NCBI GenBank assembly: GCA_019245115.1
Contig: JAFARZ010000160.1
Coordinates: 49,418-113,417 of the forward strand
Length of the DNA: 64,000 nt
Direction of reading: 5' to 3'
Origin: Streptosporangiaceae bacterium
GTDB taxonomy: Bacteria; Actinomycetota; Actinomycetes; Streptosporangiales; Streptosporangiaceae
The position numbers and the translations under genes were made by a program. Shown here one piece after another: positions 25,742-34,724 of this stretch. Each line of letters starts with the position of its first letter. Within the stretch, counting starts at the first letter, position 1. A model generated the notes under the pieces. That model was not told the origin of the DNA, did no database searches, and saw nothing but the letters and a program-made list of their open reading frames with translations.

Positions 25742-26941
25742 TTAGTCCTGGATGCCGATGCGGGACGCCAGCCGCTGAACGTCCTCGCGATTGGCTGGGG
25801 GCGCCTTGCGCAGCAGGTCGCGGGTGAGGGCACGGGCTGGTGGCGAGTAGATCACCGTCTCCGTGGAGACGTCGGCTGCTTGCCCGAGCAGATGCACGAC
25901 GCCGAGTTCCTCGCCCAGGAACTGGTAGCCGCGGGCCAATTCGATCAGGTGCTTGGCGCGTTGCTCAGTGGAGGGAATCGAGGCAGGATCGATACTCGCG
26001 GCGCGGCGGCGGGCCTCATCTCCGTGGCCCAGCGCGACCGCGACCATGACGCCGTACAGCTCGACCATGACCTGCCCGATCCTGGTCTGCGGATACGCAT
26101 ACCCCTCGGGCAGCAGTCGGTGAGCGGCGGCACGGCCCTTCTCCCACCGTGCCCACGCCGACTCGTCTCCCGCGCGGGCCAGCGTCAGCGCAGCGTGCAT
26201 CTCCAGATCGACATAGGTCGCCGCCGATTCCCGGTCCTCCTCCATCCGATCCCGAATCAGCGGGATCGCGGAGTCCAGCTCCAGGACGGCATCCGCGTAA
26301 TGACCGGTCGCTCGGAGGAGAGCGGCGTAGTACCAGCAGGCTCGGGCCATGACCAGGGGATCGTCGGCCGCCTGTGCGGCGGAGTAGGCGCGGTCGGCCG
26401 ACATCCAGACCAATTCCCGGTCGCCGTGCCACGCCAGCCACGCCTGGGCCAGGTGATAGGTCTGTGCGAGCAGCCGGTGCACTTCGCGCCGGTCGCCTCC
26501 CTCGTGCCGCGTCGCGGCCCGGCGAGCATCCAGGATTAGCCGGGGCAGGACCTTGCCGGTCTCGGTGCGCTGCTTGCTGGAGGTATGCCAGACCTGCCAG
26601 GCGGAATCCAGGGCCGCCCGGAGATACGCGTCTGTCTGTGGCTCGTCGTCGTCAATCCGGTGCACCAGCAGGGCGCGGCTTACCTCAGGCGCCGCCGCAT
26701 GAGTGGGGCGCTCGACCACGGTGTAGGACACCCCAGGCCCGTATAAGGCCGCCAGATCCCGGATACCCAATGCCCGGGCGGCCCGCACCGCCATGCTCAG
26801 GGTGAGCTCACGACGGCCGGCCTCAATGGCCTTCACCGTCTCCGCCGAACATCCCATCAACCCAGCGAGCTGGGGACGGGACTTCCCTGCCGCATCCCGG
26901 AACATCCGCAACCGGTCACCGGGCGTCATGTCGTCGCTCAT
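25742..26941 (-). CDS. XRE-family regulator with TPR-like sensor domain
   Basis: 399 aa from ATG 26941, with AAGGAG upstream; the longer open frame upstream crosses the operator and is discarded. HTH at about 8-65 (RLRMFRDAAGKSRPQLAGLM, then SAETVKAIEAGRRELTL). The rest is helical repeat: AQTYHLAQAWLAWHGDRELV, ADRAYSAAQAADDPLVMARA, AGDESAWARWEKGRAAAHRL. It resembles peptide- or ligand-sensing regulators common in actinomycetes. A GGGTACA-tc-TGTACCC palindrome 37 bp before the start suggests autoregulation. Confidence 0.8.
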   Translation of the reverse strand: MSDDMTPGDRLRMFRDAAGKSRPQLAGLMGCSAETVKAIEAGRRELTLSMAVRAARALGIRDLAALYGPGVSYTVVERPTHAAAPEVSRALLVHRIDDDEPQTDAYLRAALDSAWQVWHTSSKQRTETGKVLPRLILDARRAATRHEGGDRREVHRLLAQTYHLAQAWLAWHGDRELVWMSADRAYSAAQAADDPLVMARACWYYAALLRATGHYADAVLELDSAIPLIRDRMEEDRESAATYVDLEMHAALTLARAGDESAWARWEKGRAAAHRLLPEGYAYPQTRIGQVMVELYGVMVAVALGHGDEARRRAASIDPASIPSTEQRAKHLIELARGYQFLGEELGVVHLLGQAADVSTETVIYSPPARALTRDLLRKAPPANREDVQRLASRIGIQD

Positions 26942-26977
26942 CCCCAGAACTCCTTCCTCACCGCAGACCATCACCAA

Positions 26978-26993
26978 GGGTACATCTGTACCC
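26978..26993. promoter_or_regulatory. Operator palindrome GGGTACA-tc-TGTACCC
   Basis: 7-bp arms, 2-bp centre, 37 bp upstream of the XRE/TPR regulator start. Likely its own binding site. Confidence 0.6.
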
Positions 26994-27066
26994 CCCACCA
27001 TAATTGAGGCCATCCGATGACGCCGACACGGAGAGCGGACAAACCGCGGGGGCTTGAGCAACAACG

Positions 27067-27126
27067 GAACGGCCAGTGGCGATAGCGGGTGAAATACCGC
27101 TGGGTTACCGCCGCCACTGGCCGTTC
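27067..27126. other. Long inverted repeat with 15-bp perfect arms
   Basis: GAACGGCCAGTGGCG (27067-27081) and CGCCACTGGCCGTTC (27112-27126) enclose 30 nt that can pair further (AGCGG/CCGCT). It lies between the regulator gene and the recombinase remnant. It may be a terminator or a mobile-element end. Confidence 0.55.
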
Positions 27127-27204
27127 GGATGTGGGTGGGCGTCGCGGGGGTCGGGGTCTTGTAACGGTTTGATCGCTGTGGGTGGGTTGGTGGTGGTCTT
27201 GCCC

Positions 27205-27318
27205 TGCTTTGCGATCTATGCCGGGTCCGTCAACCAGGTGGCGGCTGCCTTCAACGTCAGTCGTACCACCCTTTACCGCCACCTCGCCGAGCACAACGAG
27301 GAACAGACGACCCCCTGA
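27205..27318 (+). pseudogene. Resolvase-type HTH fragment
   Basis: The translation ends FAIYAGSVNQVAAAFNVSRT then TLYRHLAEHNEE, the C-terminal helix-turn-helix of serine recombinases (VxxVAxxFGVSRxTLYRHL). No catalytic domain precedes it, and the upstream residues are unrelated. It is convergent with the TnsA-like remnant and overlaps its altered 3' end. Confidence 0.55.
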
Positions 27319-27839
27319 CCAGCACCGATCCGCTCGTTTGCGGCTGGTGACAGATTCCTCCCGACACCACACGCGGCTGCGGTCGCCCCGAACGCTTCGG
27401 CATCCGCCGACTCAATCCGGTCATCGGCACGGACATCGACCACCACACCGCGACCGTCAGGCAGCCTGACAAAGAAGTCCGGGGCGTGCCGGCGAGTCTT
27501 GCCACCCGACGACCACAGCAGCCAGAACGGCTGAGCCGAAAACGAACGCACCCACAGCGAAAAGTCCAGCATCATGAGTTGGTCGCGCTCCAGCCACGAC
27601 TCGAACCCGACGTGCCGACCCATACACGCCGCGAAGTACAGCCCCGGGAAGCTCCGCTGCCCCCGATAGGACGGGAAACACCGCACCGGCGGCACATCCT
27701 CAAACCGCGTGTTCCCGCACGCCCTCAGCGCACCCTGACGCTCGACGGGGCCGGTCCCGCCGACTTCCAGGTACCGCACCTCCGGTGTTCTGCCCGCCCA
27801 CGAGGCATCAGCCGCCACCGCCGCTGCACCACTGGCCAC
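27273..27839 (-). pseudogene. TnsA-like transposase endonuclease subunit, 3' end lost
   Basis: The core reads RFEDVPPVRCFPSYRGQRSF, MGRHVGFESWLERDQLMMLD, FSAQPFWLLWSSGGKTRRHA, PDFFVRLPDGRGVVVDVRAD. This is the PD-(D/E)XK-like TnsA family found in actinobacterial Tn7-like elements, with Glu in ESWLERD, Asp in APDFF and a following VVVDV strand. After about 27375 the sequence departs from the family and runs antisense to the recombinase fragment, so the C-terminal third is gone. No TnsB, TnsC or TniQ genes remain. Confidence 0.65.
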
Positions 27840-27888
27840 CGCGCCATCCCGGACTTGTCGCTCTACGGACAGCGCACTGTAACGATCC

Positions 27889-27962
27889 GTGCCTCAAATT
27901 GATGAGACGACGCGCCGGATACCCCAGATCAATGAGACTGCCTCAACCTCAACGAGATAGGA
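27889..27962. repeat. Repeated TCAA-TGAGA motifs upstream of the TnsA-like remnant
   Basis: CCTCAAATTGATGAGAC, AGATCAATGAGACTGCCTC and CCTCAACGAGATAGG follow one another in about 75 bp. Multiple short transposase-binding repeats at one end are typical of Tn7/Mu-like elements, so this may be the surviving transposon end. Confidence 0.45.
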
Positions 27963-28535
27963 CAGCCGCACCCGGAACCACCCCGATCGAGCCCATGACC
28001 ACCACCCTCCATCACACGCAACCAACGCGACAAAGCCGCATCAGATGCGAACCGGGGGAAACTCGCAGGCCAACCAACCTTCCGGGCGACACAGCCCGCC
28101 GCGGATCAGCCGTCCACGCCCACTACCCTCGCCGCTGGGCCAGAGATCATCCCCGGTAGAACAGCTAAATTCGATCCCCGTGGGCGTCATTCGCAAACTG
28201 TCGCGTATTCGCATCGGATGCAATTGGCGGCAGATTAGTATCCAACGAAAAATCATCGATCCGCACCGTTTGTGCTGGTCAGAAGCTTTCGACCGGGATC
28301 CTTGGGCTCGACATACGAAGATCGTCAGCGGGGTCGTGACCTGCGTGAACGTAGATACTCGTTGAAAGTTCGGCGTTTACTACCGGGAGGCCTTCTACGC
28401 GTATCTCGGCTGGACCCGAGCATGGCCAGGAGAGCGTGGTCGATCAGCGTCCTGGGGCGCCAGAAGGTGCAGCGTCTGGCCTGGTATTCGTCAGGCCGCT
28501 GATTGTAGTCGGCATCCAAGTGACCCAGACGCTGG
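27963..28535. other. About 570 bp without a supported gene
   Basis: Short open frames exist on both strands, but none shows a recognisable domain, a ribosome site and a plausible composition together. Probably degenerate DNA next to the transposon remnant. Confidence 0.4.
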
Positions 28536-29358
28536 TTAGACAAACTGCTCTACCGCCAGCAATTTGCCAGTTCCTAGTTCGATGTCCTGACGTCTGCCCG
28601 AGCGAAGCGCCTCAGGCGCCGTGATCGGCCGGTTGTAGCTGAGAATCGCCCAGGTCTGCCACCAGAACTGCCAGTTCCCCCCGACCCGAAAGCCCATGAC
28701 GTTCGTGCCCCCCAAGGCATCGACGTCGCTCCGCCCCTGAGCGCGCTTGCGGTTCTTCTCGACCTCGATGCACTGGTAGTAGGTGGGCCTCCTTAGCTGC
28801 GCGACCGAGACCAGCCCCCCGCCGAGCGCGTGTTGGAGCGTTGTGTAATCCACGTCCATTTGGATGCGCGCCTCCCGATATTGCTCGTCGAGAGGGGTTA
28901 TTGCCAGGTAATGATCTGGCCCTGGGACCTTAGTGAGAGACATGCGGTTGGCGTGGTAGACGACGAGATCGCCCGTGGCGGGGTTCCGATCGATGAACAC
29001 CGAGCAGCCGCTGAGTCGGTCTGTATATGAAGAAGTCGAGGCCGACTGCGGCGGCCGGTATCAGGGTGTAGGTGACCATGTCAGACGCGAACGGCAGATA
29101 CACGGCATTCCCGATCGGGGCTCGGGCACCGAACGACACCATCACACCGCCCGACGACGGATCGCCGACCGATGGCCTAACGCCGACAACCGGTGTAGCC
29201 GCAAGCGTCGGTGGACCGCCACCCCGTGGCACGCTGATCGAGAGGGCAGTCCCCGCTCGCGGCGGAGCATCTGGCTGATAAGCGTCGCCCGCAGCGTCTC
29301 GCAGCACCGGGGCGCCTCCTGGAGGCCCGGTGTAATTCCCGTTGGTACTCACGATCAT
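28536..29358 (-). pseudogene. Unrecognised protein gene broken by a frameshift
   Basis: The first part from ATG 29358 reads MIVSTNGNYTGPPGGAPVL ... VMVSFGARAPIGNAVYLPFA ... AVGLDFFIY and then loses frame near 29030. The other frame resumes TDRLSGCSVFIDRNPATGDL then VVYHANRMS and runs to 28536 (MGFRVGGNWQFWWQTWAIL near the end). Joined, they give about 270 aa with beta-rich, secreted- or toxin-like character. One single-base indel explains the break. I do not recognise the family. Confidence 0.55.
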
Positions 29359-29581
29359 CGTCTGAAACTCCGCGAGGTTAGGCACGGAACCGAGCATTCG
29401 GCATCGCAACCTGCCTGACAAGCCCGCTATGGCGGCCGGGGCGCACAGCAGGTACAGCTCACGATCGATCATCATCGGGGCCAGCACAGATACGCCGGAA
29501 GCCTGCCATCAGGGTGCGTCGCGGCTGGTCAGCGGTCGATGGTGATGAGGTGCCCCGTTTGCAAGCCCCGTCGGCTGACGG

Positions 29582-29848
29582 TCAGTCCGGTCCGGGGCTG
29601 AGAAGGTATCCGGGTCCAAGGAGCGCCTCAAGGCCGAGCTCGAGGTCGCTTTTGGCCATGATCTTCTCGATGGTGTGGCCCTGGATCTGCCCAGTGAGCG
29701 CCAACAGGTCATCCAGCGCCGCCAGGTGCGCCTCGACGAGTGCGACGTCAGCGTCCACGGCTTGGCGCGCGGTGGTGGTCGGGGTGGGCTCGGCTGGCCG
29801 GCGGCGGCCCTGCCCGGCGAACAGGTTCCGGTATGTGACACAGGTCAT
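29582..29848 (-). CDS. Hypothetical 88-aa helical protein
   Basis: ATG 29848. After MTCVTYRNLFAGQGRRR comes a helix, ARQAVDADVALVEAHLAALD then DLLALTGQIQGHTIEKIM, and LGLEALLGPGYLL. The start codon lies inside the dispersed 27-bp repeat. Family unknown; composition and helix periodicity make a real protein plausible. Divergent from the TPP enzyme. Confidence 0.4.
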   Translation of the reverse strand: MTCVTYRNLFAGQGRRRPAEPTPTTTARQAVDADVALVEAHLAALDDLLALTGQIQGHTIEKIMAKSDLELGLEALLGPGYLLSPGPD

Positions 29849-29861
29849 GAAACGGTGCTGC
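29835..29861. repeat. 27-bp dispersed repeat, copy 2
   Basis: TGTGACACAGGTCATG followed by AAACGGTGCTG; 25 of 27 bases match 22672-22698. Located 80 bp upstream of the TPP enzyme start and overlapping the divergent small gene start. Confidence 0.6.
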
Positions 29862-29940
29862 GGGCGTAGTAGCAACGATCTGGGGGAATGTCCGGGAAGA
29901 CTGGGAAGAACAGGCTGTCAAGATTTCGGAGGGTAACGCC

Positions 29941-31734
29941 GTGGCCACACCGCAGGTTGCCGATTATCTGCTGAGCCGCTTGCGCGAGTGGGGGGTGGGC
30001 ACGGTCTTCGCCTACCCCGGCGACGGGATCAACGGCCTGCTGGCGGCGTGGGGTCGGGCGGAGAACCGACCGCAGTTCGTGCAAGCCCGGCATGAGGAGA
30101 TGGCGGCCTTCGAAGCGGTGGGGTACGCGAAGTTTACCGGGCGGCTGGGGGTCTGCGCGGCGACCTCAGGACCGGGAGCGATCCATCTGCTGAACGGGCT
30201 CTACGACGCCAAGCTCGATCACGTGCCGGTGTTGGCGATCGTCGGGCAGACCAACCGCAGTGCGATGGGCGGCTCCTACCAACAAGAGGTGGACCTGCTC
30301 AGCCTGTTCAAGGACGTCGCCAGCGACTACGTCCAGATGGTCACCGTCCCGGAGCAGTTGCCCAACGTGCTCGACCGGGCAATCCGGATCGCGTTGGGGG
30401 CCCGGGCGCCGACTGCGGTCATCGTGCCGGCCGACGTGCAGGAGCTGGAGTACTCGCCCCCCACTCACGCGTTCAAGATGGTGCCCTCCAGCCTAGGGAT
30501 CAGCTGGCCCGAGCTGGCGCCGGATCCCGACGCGCTGCGCCAGGCGGCGGAGCTGCTCAACGCCGGTCGAAGGGTTGCGATCCTGGTGGGTTCCGGTGCC
30601 CGGGGAGCCGCCGCCGAGCTGGAACAGGTGGCGGATCTGCTCGGTGCGGGGGTGGCCAAGGCGCTGCTGGGTAAGGACGTGCTCTCCGATGAACTGCCCT
30701 ATGTGACCGGGGCGATCGGGTTGCTCGGAACCCGGCCGAGCTACGAGATGATGCGCGGGGCCGACACCTTGCTGACGGTCGGGTCGAGCTTTCCCTACAC
30801 CCAGTTCATGCCCGAGTTCGGCCAGGCCCGGGCGGTGCAGCTCGACCTCGATCCGACCATGATCGGCATGCGTTATCCCTACGAGGTCAACCTGGTGGGC
30901 GACGCGGCGGCCACCCTGCGCGCGCTGCTTCCGCTGCTGGTCCGCAAGGACGATCGATCCTGGCGCGAGAGCATCGAGTCCGATGTGGCCCGCTGGTGGG
31001 AGACCATGGCGATGGAGGCAGCCGTCGAGGCGGATCCGATCAACCCGATGCGGCTGTTCGCCGAGTTGAGCCCCCGGCTGCCCGAGAACGCGATCGTCAC
31101 CGCCGACTCGGGGTCCTCCGCCAACTGGTACGCCCGGCAGCTGAAGTTCCGGGGCGCCATGCGCGGGTCGCTGTCGGGCAACCTCGCAACCATGGGCCCC
31201 GGGGTGCCCTACGGGATCGGGGCGAAGTTCGGCTGCCCAGACCGACCGGTGATCGTGTTCGCCGGAGATGGCGCGATGCAGATGAACGGTCTCGCCGAAC
31301 TGATCACTATCAAGCGGTACTGGGAGCAGTGGGCCGACCCTCGGCTCATCGTCGCTGTGCTGCACAACGACGACCTGAACCAGGTCACCTGGGAGATGCG
31401 CGCGATGGCGGGCGCACCCAAGTTCGTCGAGTCGCAGCGCTTGCCCGACGTGGACTACGCCAGGTTCGCCGCTAGTTTAGGCCTGCAGGCCATCGCGCTC
31501 GACAAGCCCGGGGACCTCGCCTCCGCCTGGGACCGCGCACTGACCGCTGACCGGCCCACGGTGCTGGACGTGCGCTGCGACCCCAACGTGCCGCCGGTGC
31601 CGCCGCACGCCACCCTCGAGCAGGTCAGCGACGCCGCCAAGGCCATGCTGGCCGGCGATGAGGACCGCTGGGGTGTGATCAAGGAGGGCGTCAAGACCAA
31701 GCTCCAGGAGTTCCTGCCGCATCGGCGGGGCTGA
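29941..31734 (+). CDS. Thiamine-pyrophosphate enzyme (pyruvate oxidase/acetolactate synthase-like)
   Basis: 597 aa from GTG 29941 with GGAGGG upstream. N-terminal PYR domain with the catalytic Glu in QARHEEMAAFEAVGYAKFTG (about 50), central FAD/nucleotide-like domain, C-terminal PP domain with the cofactor motif GDGAMQMNG (about 442) and HNDDLNQ (about 478). It is closest by eye to PoxB-type pyruvate oxidases, which decarboxylate pyruvate. The exact substrate is not determinable. First gene of an operon with a membrane protein and a gluconate-dehydrogenase-like pair. Confidence 0.85.
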   Translation: MATPQVADYLLSRLREWGVGTVFAYPGDGINGLLAAWGRAENRPQFVQARHEEMAAFEAVGYAKFTGRLGVCAATSGPGAIHLLNGLYDAKLDHVPVLAIVGQTNRSAMGGSYQQEVDLLSLFKDVASDYVQMVTVPEQLPNVLDRAIRIALGARAPTAVIVPADVQELEYSPPTHAFKMVPSSLGISWPELAPDPDALRQAAELLNAGRRVAILVGSGARGAAAELEQVADLLGAGVAKALLGKDVLSDELPYVTGAIGLLGTRPSYEMMRGADTLLTVGSSFPYTQFMPEFGQARAVQLDLDPTMIGMRYPYEVNLVGDAAATLRALLPLLVRKDDRSWRESIESDVARWWETMAMEAAVEADPINPMRLFAELSPRLPENAIVTADSGSSANWYARQLKFRGAMRGSLSGNLATMGPGVPYGIGAKFGCPDRPVIVFAGDGAMQMNGLAELITIKRYWEQWADPRLIVAVLHNDDLNQVTWEMRAMAGAPKFVESQRLPDVDYARFAASLGLQAIALDKPGDLASAWDRALTADRPTVLDVRCDPNVPPVPPHATLEQVSDAAKAMLAGDEDRWGVIKEGVKTKLQEFLPHRRG

Positions 31735-31748
31735 GCGCTGGGAGGGAG

Positions 31749-32255
31749 ATGGCCATGCTGTTCACCCGGCGTCTGACCAACCGGGGCCCGACCAACCGGG
31801 GCGAACCGGACGCGAGGGCCTCCGCTGAGCACCTCATCGACCGGATGGTGTGGAACGTGGAACACGGCCGGTTCGAGCGAGCGCTCTCCGGGTTGACCGC
31901 AGCCGCGGCGGTGGTGACCGGAGCGGAGATCTACCTGGAGCACTACCGGGCCAGCTTCGGCAACAAGTGGATGTGGAGCCCGATCGTGCTGACCCCACCC
32001 CTGGTAGCGGCCGGCATCGGGGGAGTGTTCTCCCGGCGCTGCGCCAAGACCGCATTGCCGGTGACCGCGGCGCTGTACGTCGCCAACGGGTTGCTCGGAG
32101 AGTACTTCCACGCCCGCGGGGTGGCCCGCAAGCCCGGCGGCTGGCGACTGTACTCCTACAACCTGCCGATGGGCCCCCCGATCTCCGCGCCGGGCCTGAT
32201 GGCGATGGTTGGCGGCATGGGCCTGCTCGCGGCCGTGCTACGTCGGGAGAAGTGA
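31749..32255 (+). CDS. Small multi-pass membrane protein
   Basis: 168 aa from ATG 31749, 14 bp after the TPP enzyme gene. About four hydrophobic segments: ALSGLTAAAAVVTGAEIYL, MWSPIVLTPPLVAAGIGGVF, LPVTAALYVANGLLGEYF, APGLMAMVGGMGLLAAVL. No family named. Position suggests a membrane partner for the downstream dehydrogenase. Confidence 0.75.
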   Translation: MAMLFTRRLTNRGPTNRGEPDARASAEHLIDRMVWNVEHGRFERALSGLTAAAAVVTGAEIYLEHYRASFGNKWMWSPIVLTPPLVAAGIGGVFSRRCAKTALPVTAALYVANGLLGEYFHARGVARKPGGWRLYSYNLPMGPPISAPGLMAMVGGMGLLAAVLRREK

Positions 32256-32259
32256 ACCC

Positions 32260-33006
32260 GTGCCCGATCTCACTAGTGCCGATCACCTGCCCAAGCGTCG
32301 TCCGGGCGGCGCGGCGCTGCACCCGTCGTGGCTGCCCCGGCAACGGCGGGGCACCACCCCGCAGATGATCGGGCGCTACCCCGACTTCAACGTGCTCGAC
32401 GCGGTCGACACCTGGGATGAGGCCACCAAAAAGGTGGTGCTGGCCCGGCTCGAGCCCCCCGGCCCGCTGCGCTTCTTCACATCGGACGAGGAGCCGGTGT
32501 TGCGGGCATTGTGTGACACCGTGCTGGCCCAGGACCGCGAACCCCGCGTCCCCGTTGCCGAGATGGTGGACGGCAAGCTCGCCGATGGCCTCCTCGACGG
32601 CTATCAGTACGCCGATATGCCCGATGACCGGGACACCTGGCGGCTGGTACTCCGCGGGCTCGACCACACCGCGACCCTGGGCTATCAAACCGGTTTCGCT
32701 GGCTGCGCCGAAGCCCAGCGCGAGGCGATCGTGTCCGAGTTCGCGCAGGGTCGGCTGGTCGGCGGCGCCTGGGATGAGCTGAACGTCGCACACGCCTGGT
32801 CGGTGGTGATACGCATGATGCTCGCCGCGTTCTACTCGCACCCGTGGGCGTGGAATGAGATCGGCTTCGGCGGCCCAGCCTACCCCCGCGGGTTCATGCG
32901 CCTGGGCGGCCCCGGCGCGGACGGTCCCGCGGTGCGGGAGCCGTTCGAGCAACCCGGGGCCACCGACGAGGACCCGGTGCAGGTCGTCGACGCCTGGGAA
33001 CGGTGA
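32260..33006 (+). CDS. Gluconate 2-dehydrogenase subunit 3 family protein
   Basis: 248 aa from GTG 32260. DEEPVLRALCDTVLAQDREP and LDGYQYADMPDDRDTW with a C-terminal SHPWAWNEIGFGGPAYPRG fit the small subunit of membrane-bound flavoprotein dehydrogenases (PF13618). No twin-arginine signal is visible, unlike some members. The stop overlaps the next start (TGATG), so it is coupled to the GMC flavoprotein it should partner. Confidence 0.8.
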   Translation: MPDLTSADHLPKRRPGGAALHPSWLPRQRRGTTPQMIGRYPDFNVLDAVDTWDEATKKVVLARLEPPGPLRFFTSDEEPVLRALCDTVLAQDREPRVPVAEMVDGKLADGLLDGYQYADMPDDRDTWRLVLRGLDHTATLGYQTGFAGCAEAQREAIVSEFAQGRLVGGAWDELNVAHAWSVVIRMMLAAFYSHPWAWNEIGFGGPAYPRGFMRLGGPGADGPAVREPFEQPGATDEDPVQVVDAWER

Positions 33007-34724
33007 TGGGTACGTTCTGGCGGGGCATCCTCAAGGGTGCGCTCGGGCCGCGGGACAACGACTCCCGGTTCTTGCTGGACGTACACTCCCGGGACTTACC
33101 GGGTGAGACCACCATGGCTCGATACCGCGATGATGACGAGGTCGACCTCGTCATCGTGGGGGCCGGCGCGGGTGGATCGGTGCTGGCCCAGCGGTTGGCT
33201 CGGCACGGCTGGCGAGTAGTGATCATCGAGGCAGGCCCGTTCTGGCACCCCGACGAGGACTGGGTATCCGACGAAGCCGGCAGCCACCCGCTGTACTGGA
33301 CTCAGAAGCGGATCATCAGCGGGGCAGACCCGATCGAGCTCGGGAAGAACAACTCCGGCCGCGGGGTGGGTGGCTCGATGGTCCACTACGCCGGCTACAC
33401 CCCACGATTTCATCCCAGTGATCTGTCCACCTACACCGATGACGGCGTGGGCGCGGACTGGCCGATCTGCTATGAAGATCTGCGCCCGCACTACGAGCAG
33501 GTGGAGGCCGAGTTGCCGGTGGCCGGCCAGGATTGGCCCTGGGGCTACCCGCACCGTTACCCCTTCTCCCCGCATCCGGTCTCCGGGGCTGCCGAGAAGC
33601 TCCGCGAGGGCGCGTTGCGGTGCGGTATCGAAATGCGGGTCGGCCCCGTCGGGATCGTTAACGGTACCTTCGGCAACCGCCCGCACTGCATTTACCGCGG
33701 CTACTGCCTGCAGGGCTGCAAGGTCAACGCTAAGGCCAGCCCCTACGTCACGCATCTGCCCGACGCGCTGGCTCACGGCGTGGAAGTGCGGGCCAACTGC
33801 ATGGCTTTGCGGGTGGAGATCGGGCAGGACTCCGGCCGAGCCCGCGGCGTGGTGTACGCCACTGAGTCCGGCGGCGCCCACCGCCTGCAGCGCGCCCGGT
33901 ACGTCGCAATCGCCGGTTACTCGGTTGAGACTCCGCGGCTGCTGCTGGCTTCGGTGAGCCGCCGCTTCCCCTCCGGGCTGTGCAACAACGTCGACCAGGT
34001 CGGTCGCTACGTCATGGTGCAAGGTGCTACCCAGACCGCGGGGCGGTGGCCCTTCGAACTACGGATGTACAAAGCGCCGCCGCCGGAGATTTCCAGCGAA
34101 CAGTTCTACGAGACCGACCCCGCCCGCGGTTTCGCCCGCGGGTTCTCCATCCAGACCGTGTCCCCACTGCCCATCGGTTGGGCCGAGCACGTGCTGGCCG
34201 ACGGACATTGGGGCCGGGCGTTGCGCGAGTACATGCGCGACTACAACCATTGGGCCACCATCGGGGTGCTCAACGAGCTGCTCCCACACCCGGATAACCG
34301 GATCACCCTGGCCGACGAGACCGATCCCTACGGCCAGCCTATCGCACGGATGGACTACACCCTGGGCGATAATGACAGGGCCAATATGGCCTACTCGACC
34401 AAGGTGATCACCGACATCCTGCATGCTGCCGACGCCCAGGACGTGCTCACCATCCAACGCTTCGCGCACCTCATCGGTGGTGCTCGGATGGGCAGCTTCC
34501 CCGAGCACAGCGTCGTCGACGCCAACCAGCGCGCCTGGGCGGTCCCGAACCTCTTCATCGCCGATGGATCGGTCTGCCCCACTCAGGGCAGCGCCAATCC
34601 CGCCCTGACGATCATGGCCCTGGCGTCCCGGCTGGCGCAGCGGATGGCCAGCGGGGCGGCCATGGACGACGACCCCGGGGCCCGGGCCGGTCGCACCCGA
34701 TCACGCACAGGGAACCGACGATGA
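33006..34724 (+). CDS. GMC-family flavin oxidoreductase
   Basis: 572 aa from ATG 33006. FAD-binding VIVGAGAGGSVLAQRLA (about 49), GRGVGGSMVHYAGYTPRF (about 119), and the C-terminal GARMGSFPEHSVVDANQRAW with DGSVCPTQGSANPALTIMAL. It is similar to the large subunit of gluconate 2-dehydrogenase; the Cys-rich RGYCLQGCKVNAK insert is typical of this GMC subgroup. It oxidises a sugar or alcohol and passes electrons to the membrane chain, by family analogy. Confidence 0.88.
   Translation: MGTFWRGILKGALGPRDNDSRFLLDVHSRDLPGETTMARYRDDDEVDLVIVGAGAGGSVLAQRLARHGWRVVIIEAGPFWHPDEDWVSDEAGSHPLYWTQKRIISGADPIELGKNNSGRGVGGSMVHYAGYTPRFHPSDLSTYTDDGVGADWPICYEDLRPHYEQVEAELPVAGQDWPWGYPHRYPFSPHPVSGAAEKLREGALRCGIEMRVGPVGIVNGTFGNRPHCIYRGYCLQGCKVNAKASPYVTHLPDALAHGVEVRANCMALRVEIGQDSGRARGVVYATESGGAHRLQRARYVAIAGYSVETPRLLLASVSRRFPSGLCNNVDQVGRYVMVQGATQTAGRWPFELRMYKAPPPEISSEQFYETDPARGFARGFSIQTVSPLPIGWAEHVLADGHWGRALREYMRDYNHWATIGVLNELLPHPDNRITLADETDPYGQPIARMDYTLGDNDRANMAYSTKVITDILHAADAQDVLTIQRFAHLIGGARMGSFPEHSVVDANQRAWAVPNLFIADGSVCPTQGSANPALTIMALASRLAQRMASGAAMDDDPGARAGRTRSRTGNRR

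Noticed and set aside
25409..26539. 376-codon plus-strand frame across the XRE/TPR regulator
   Set aside because: Antisense to the HTH/TPR gene, low-complexity composition and no ribosome site.
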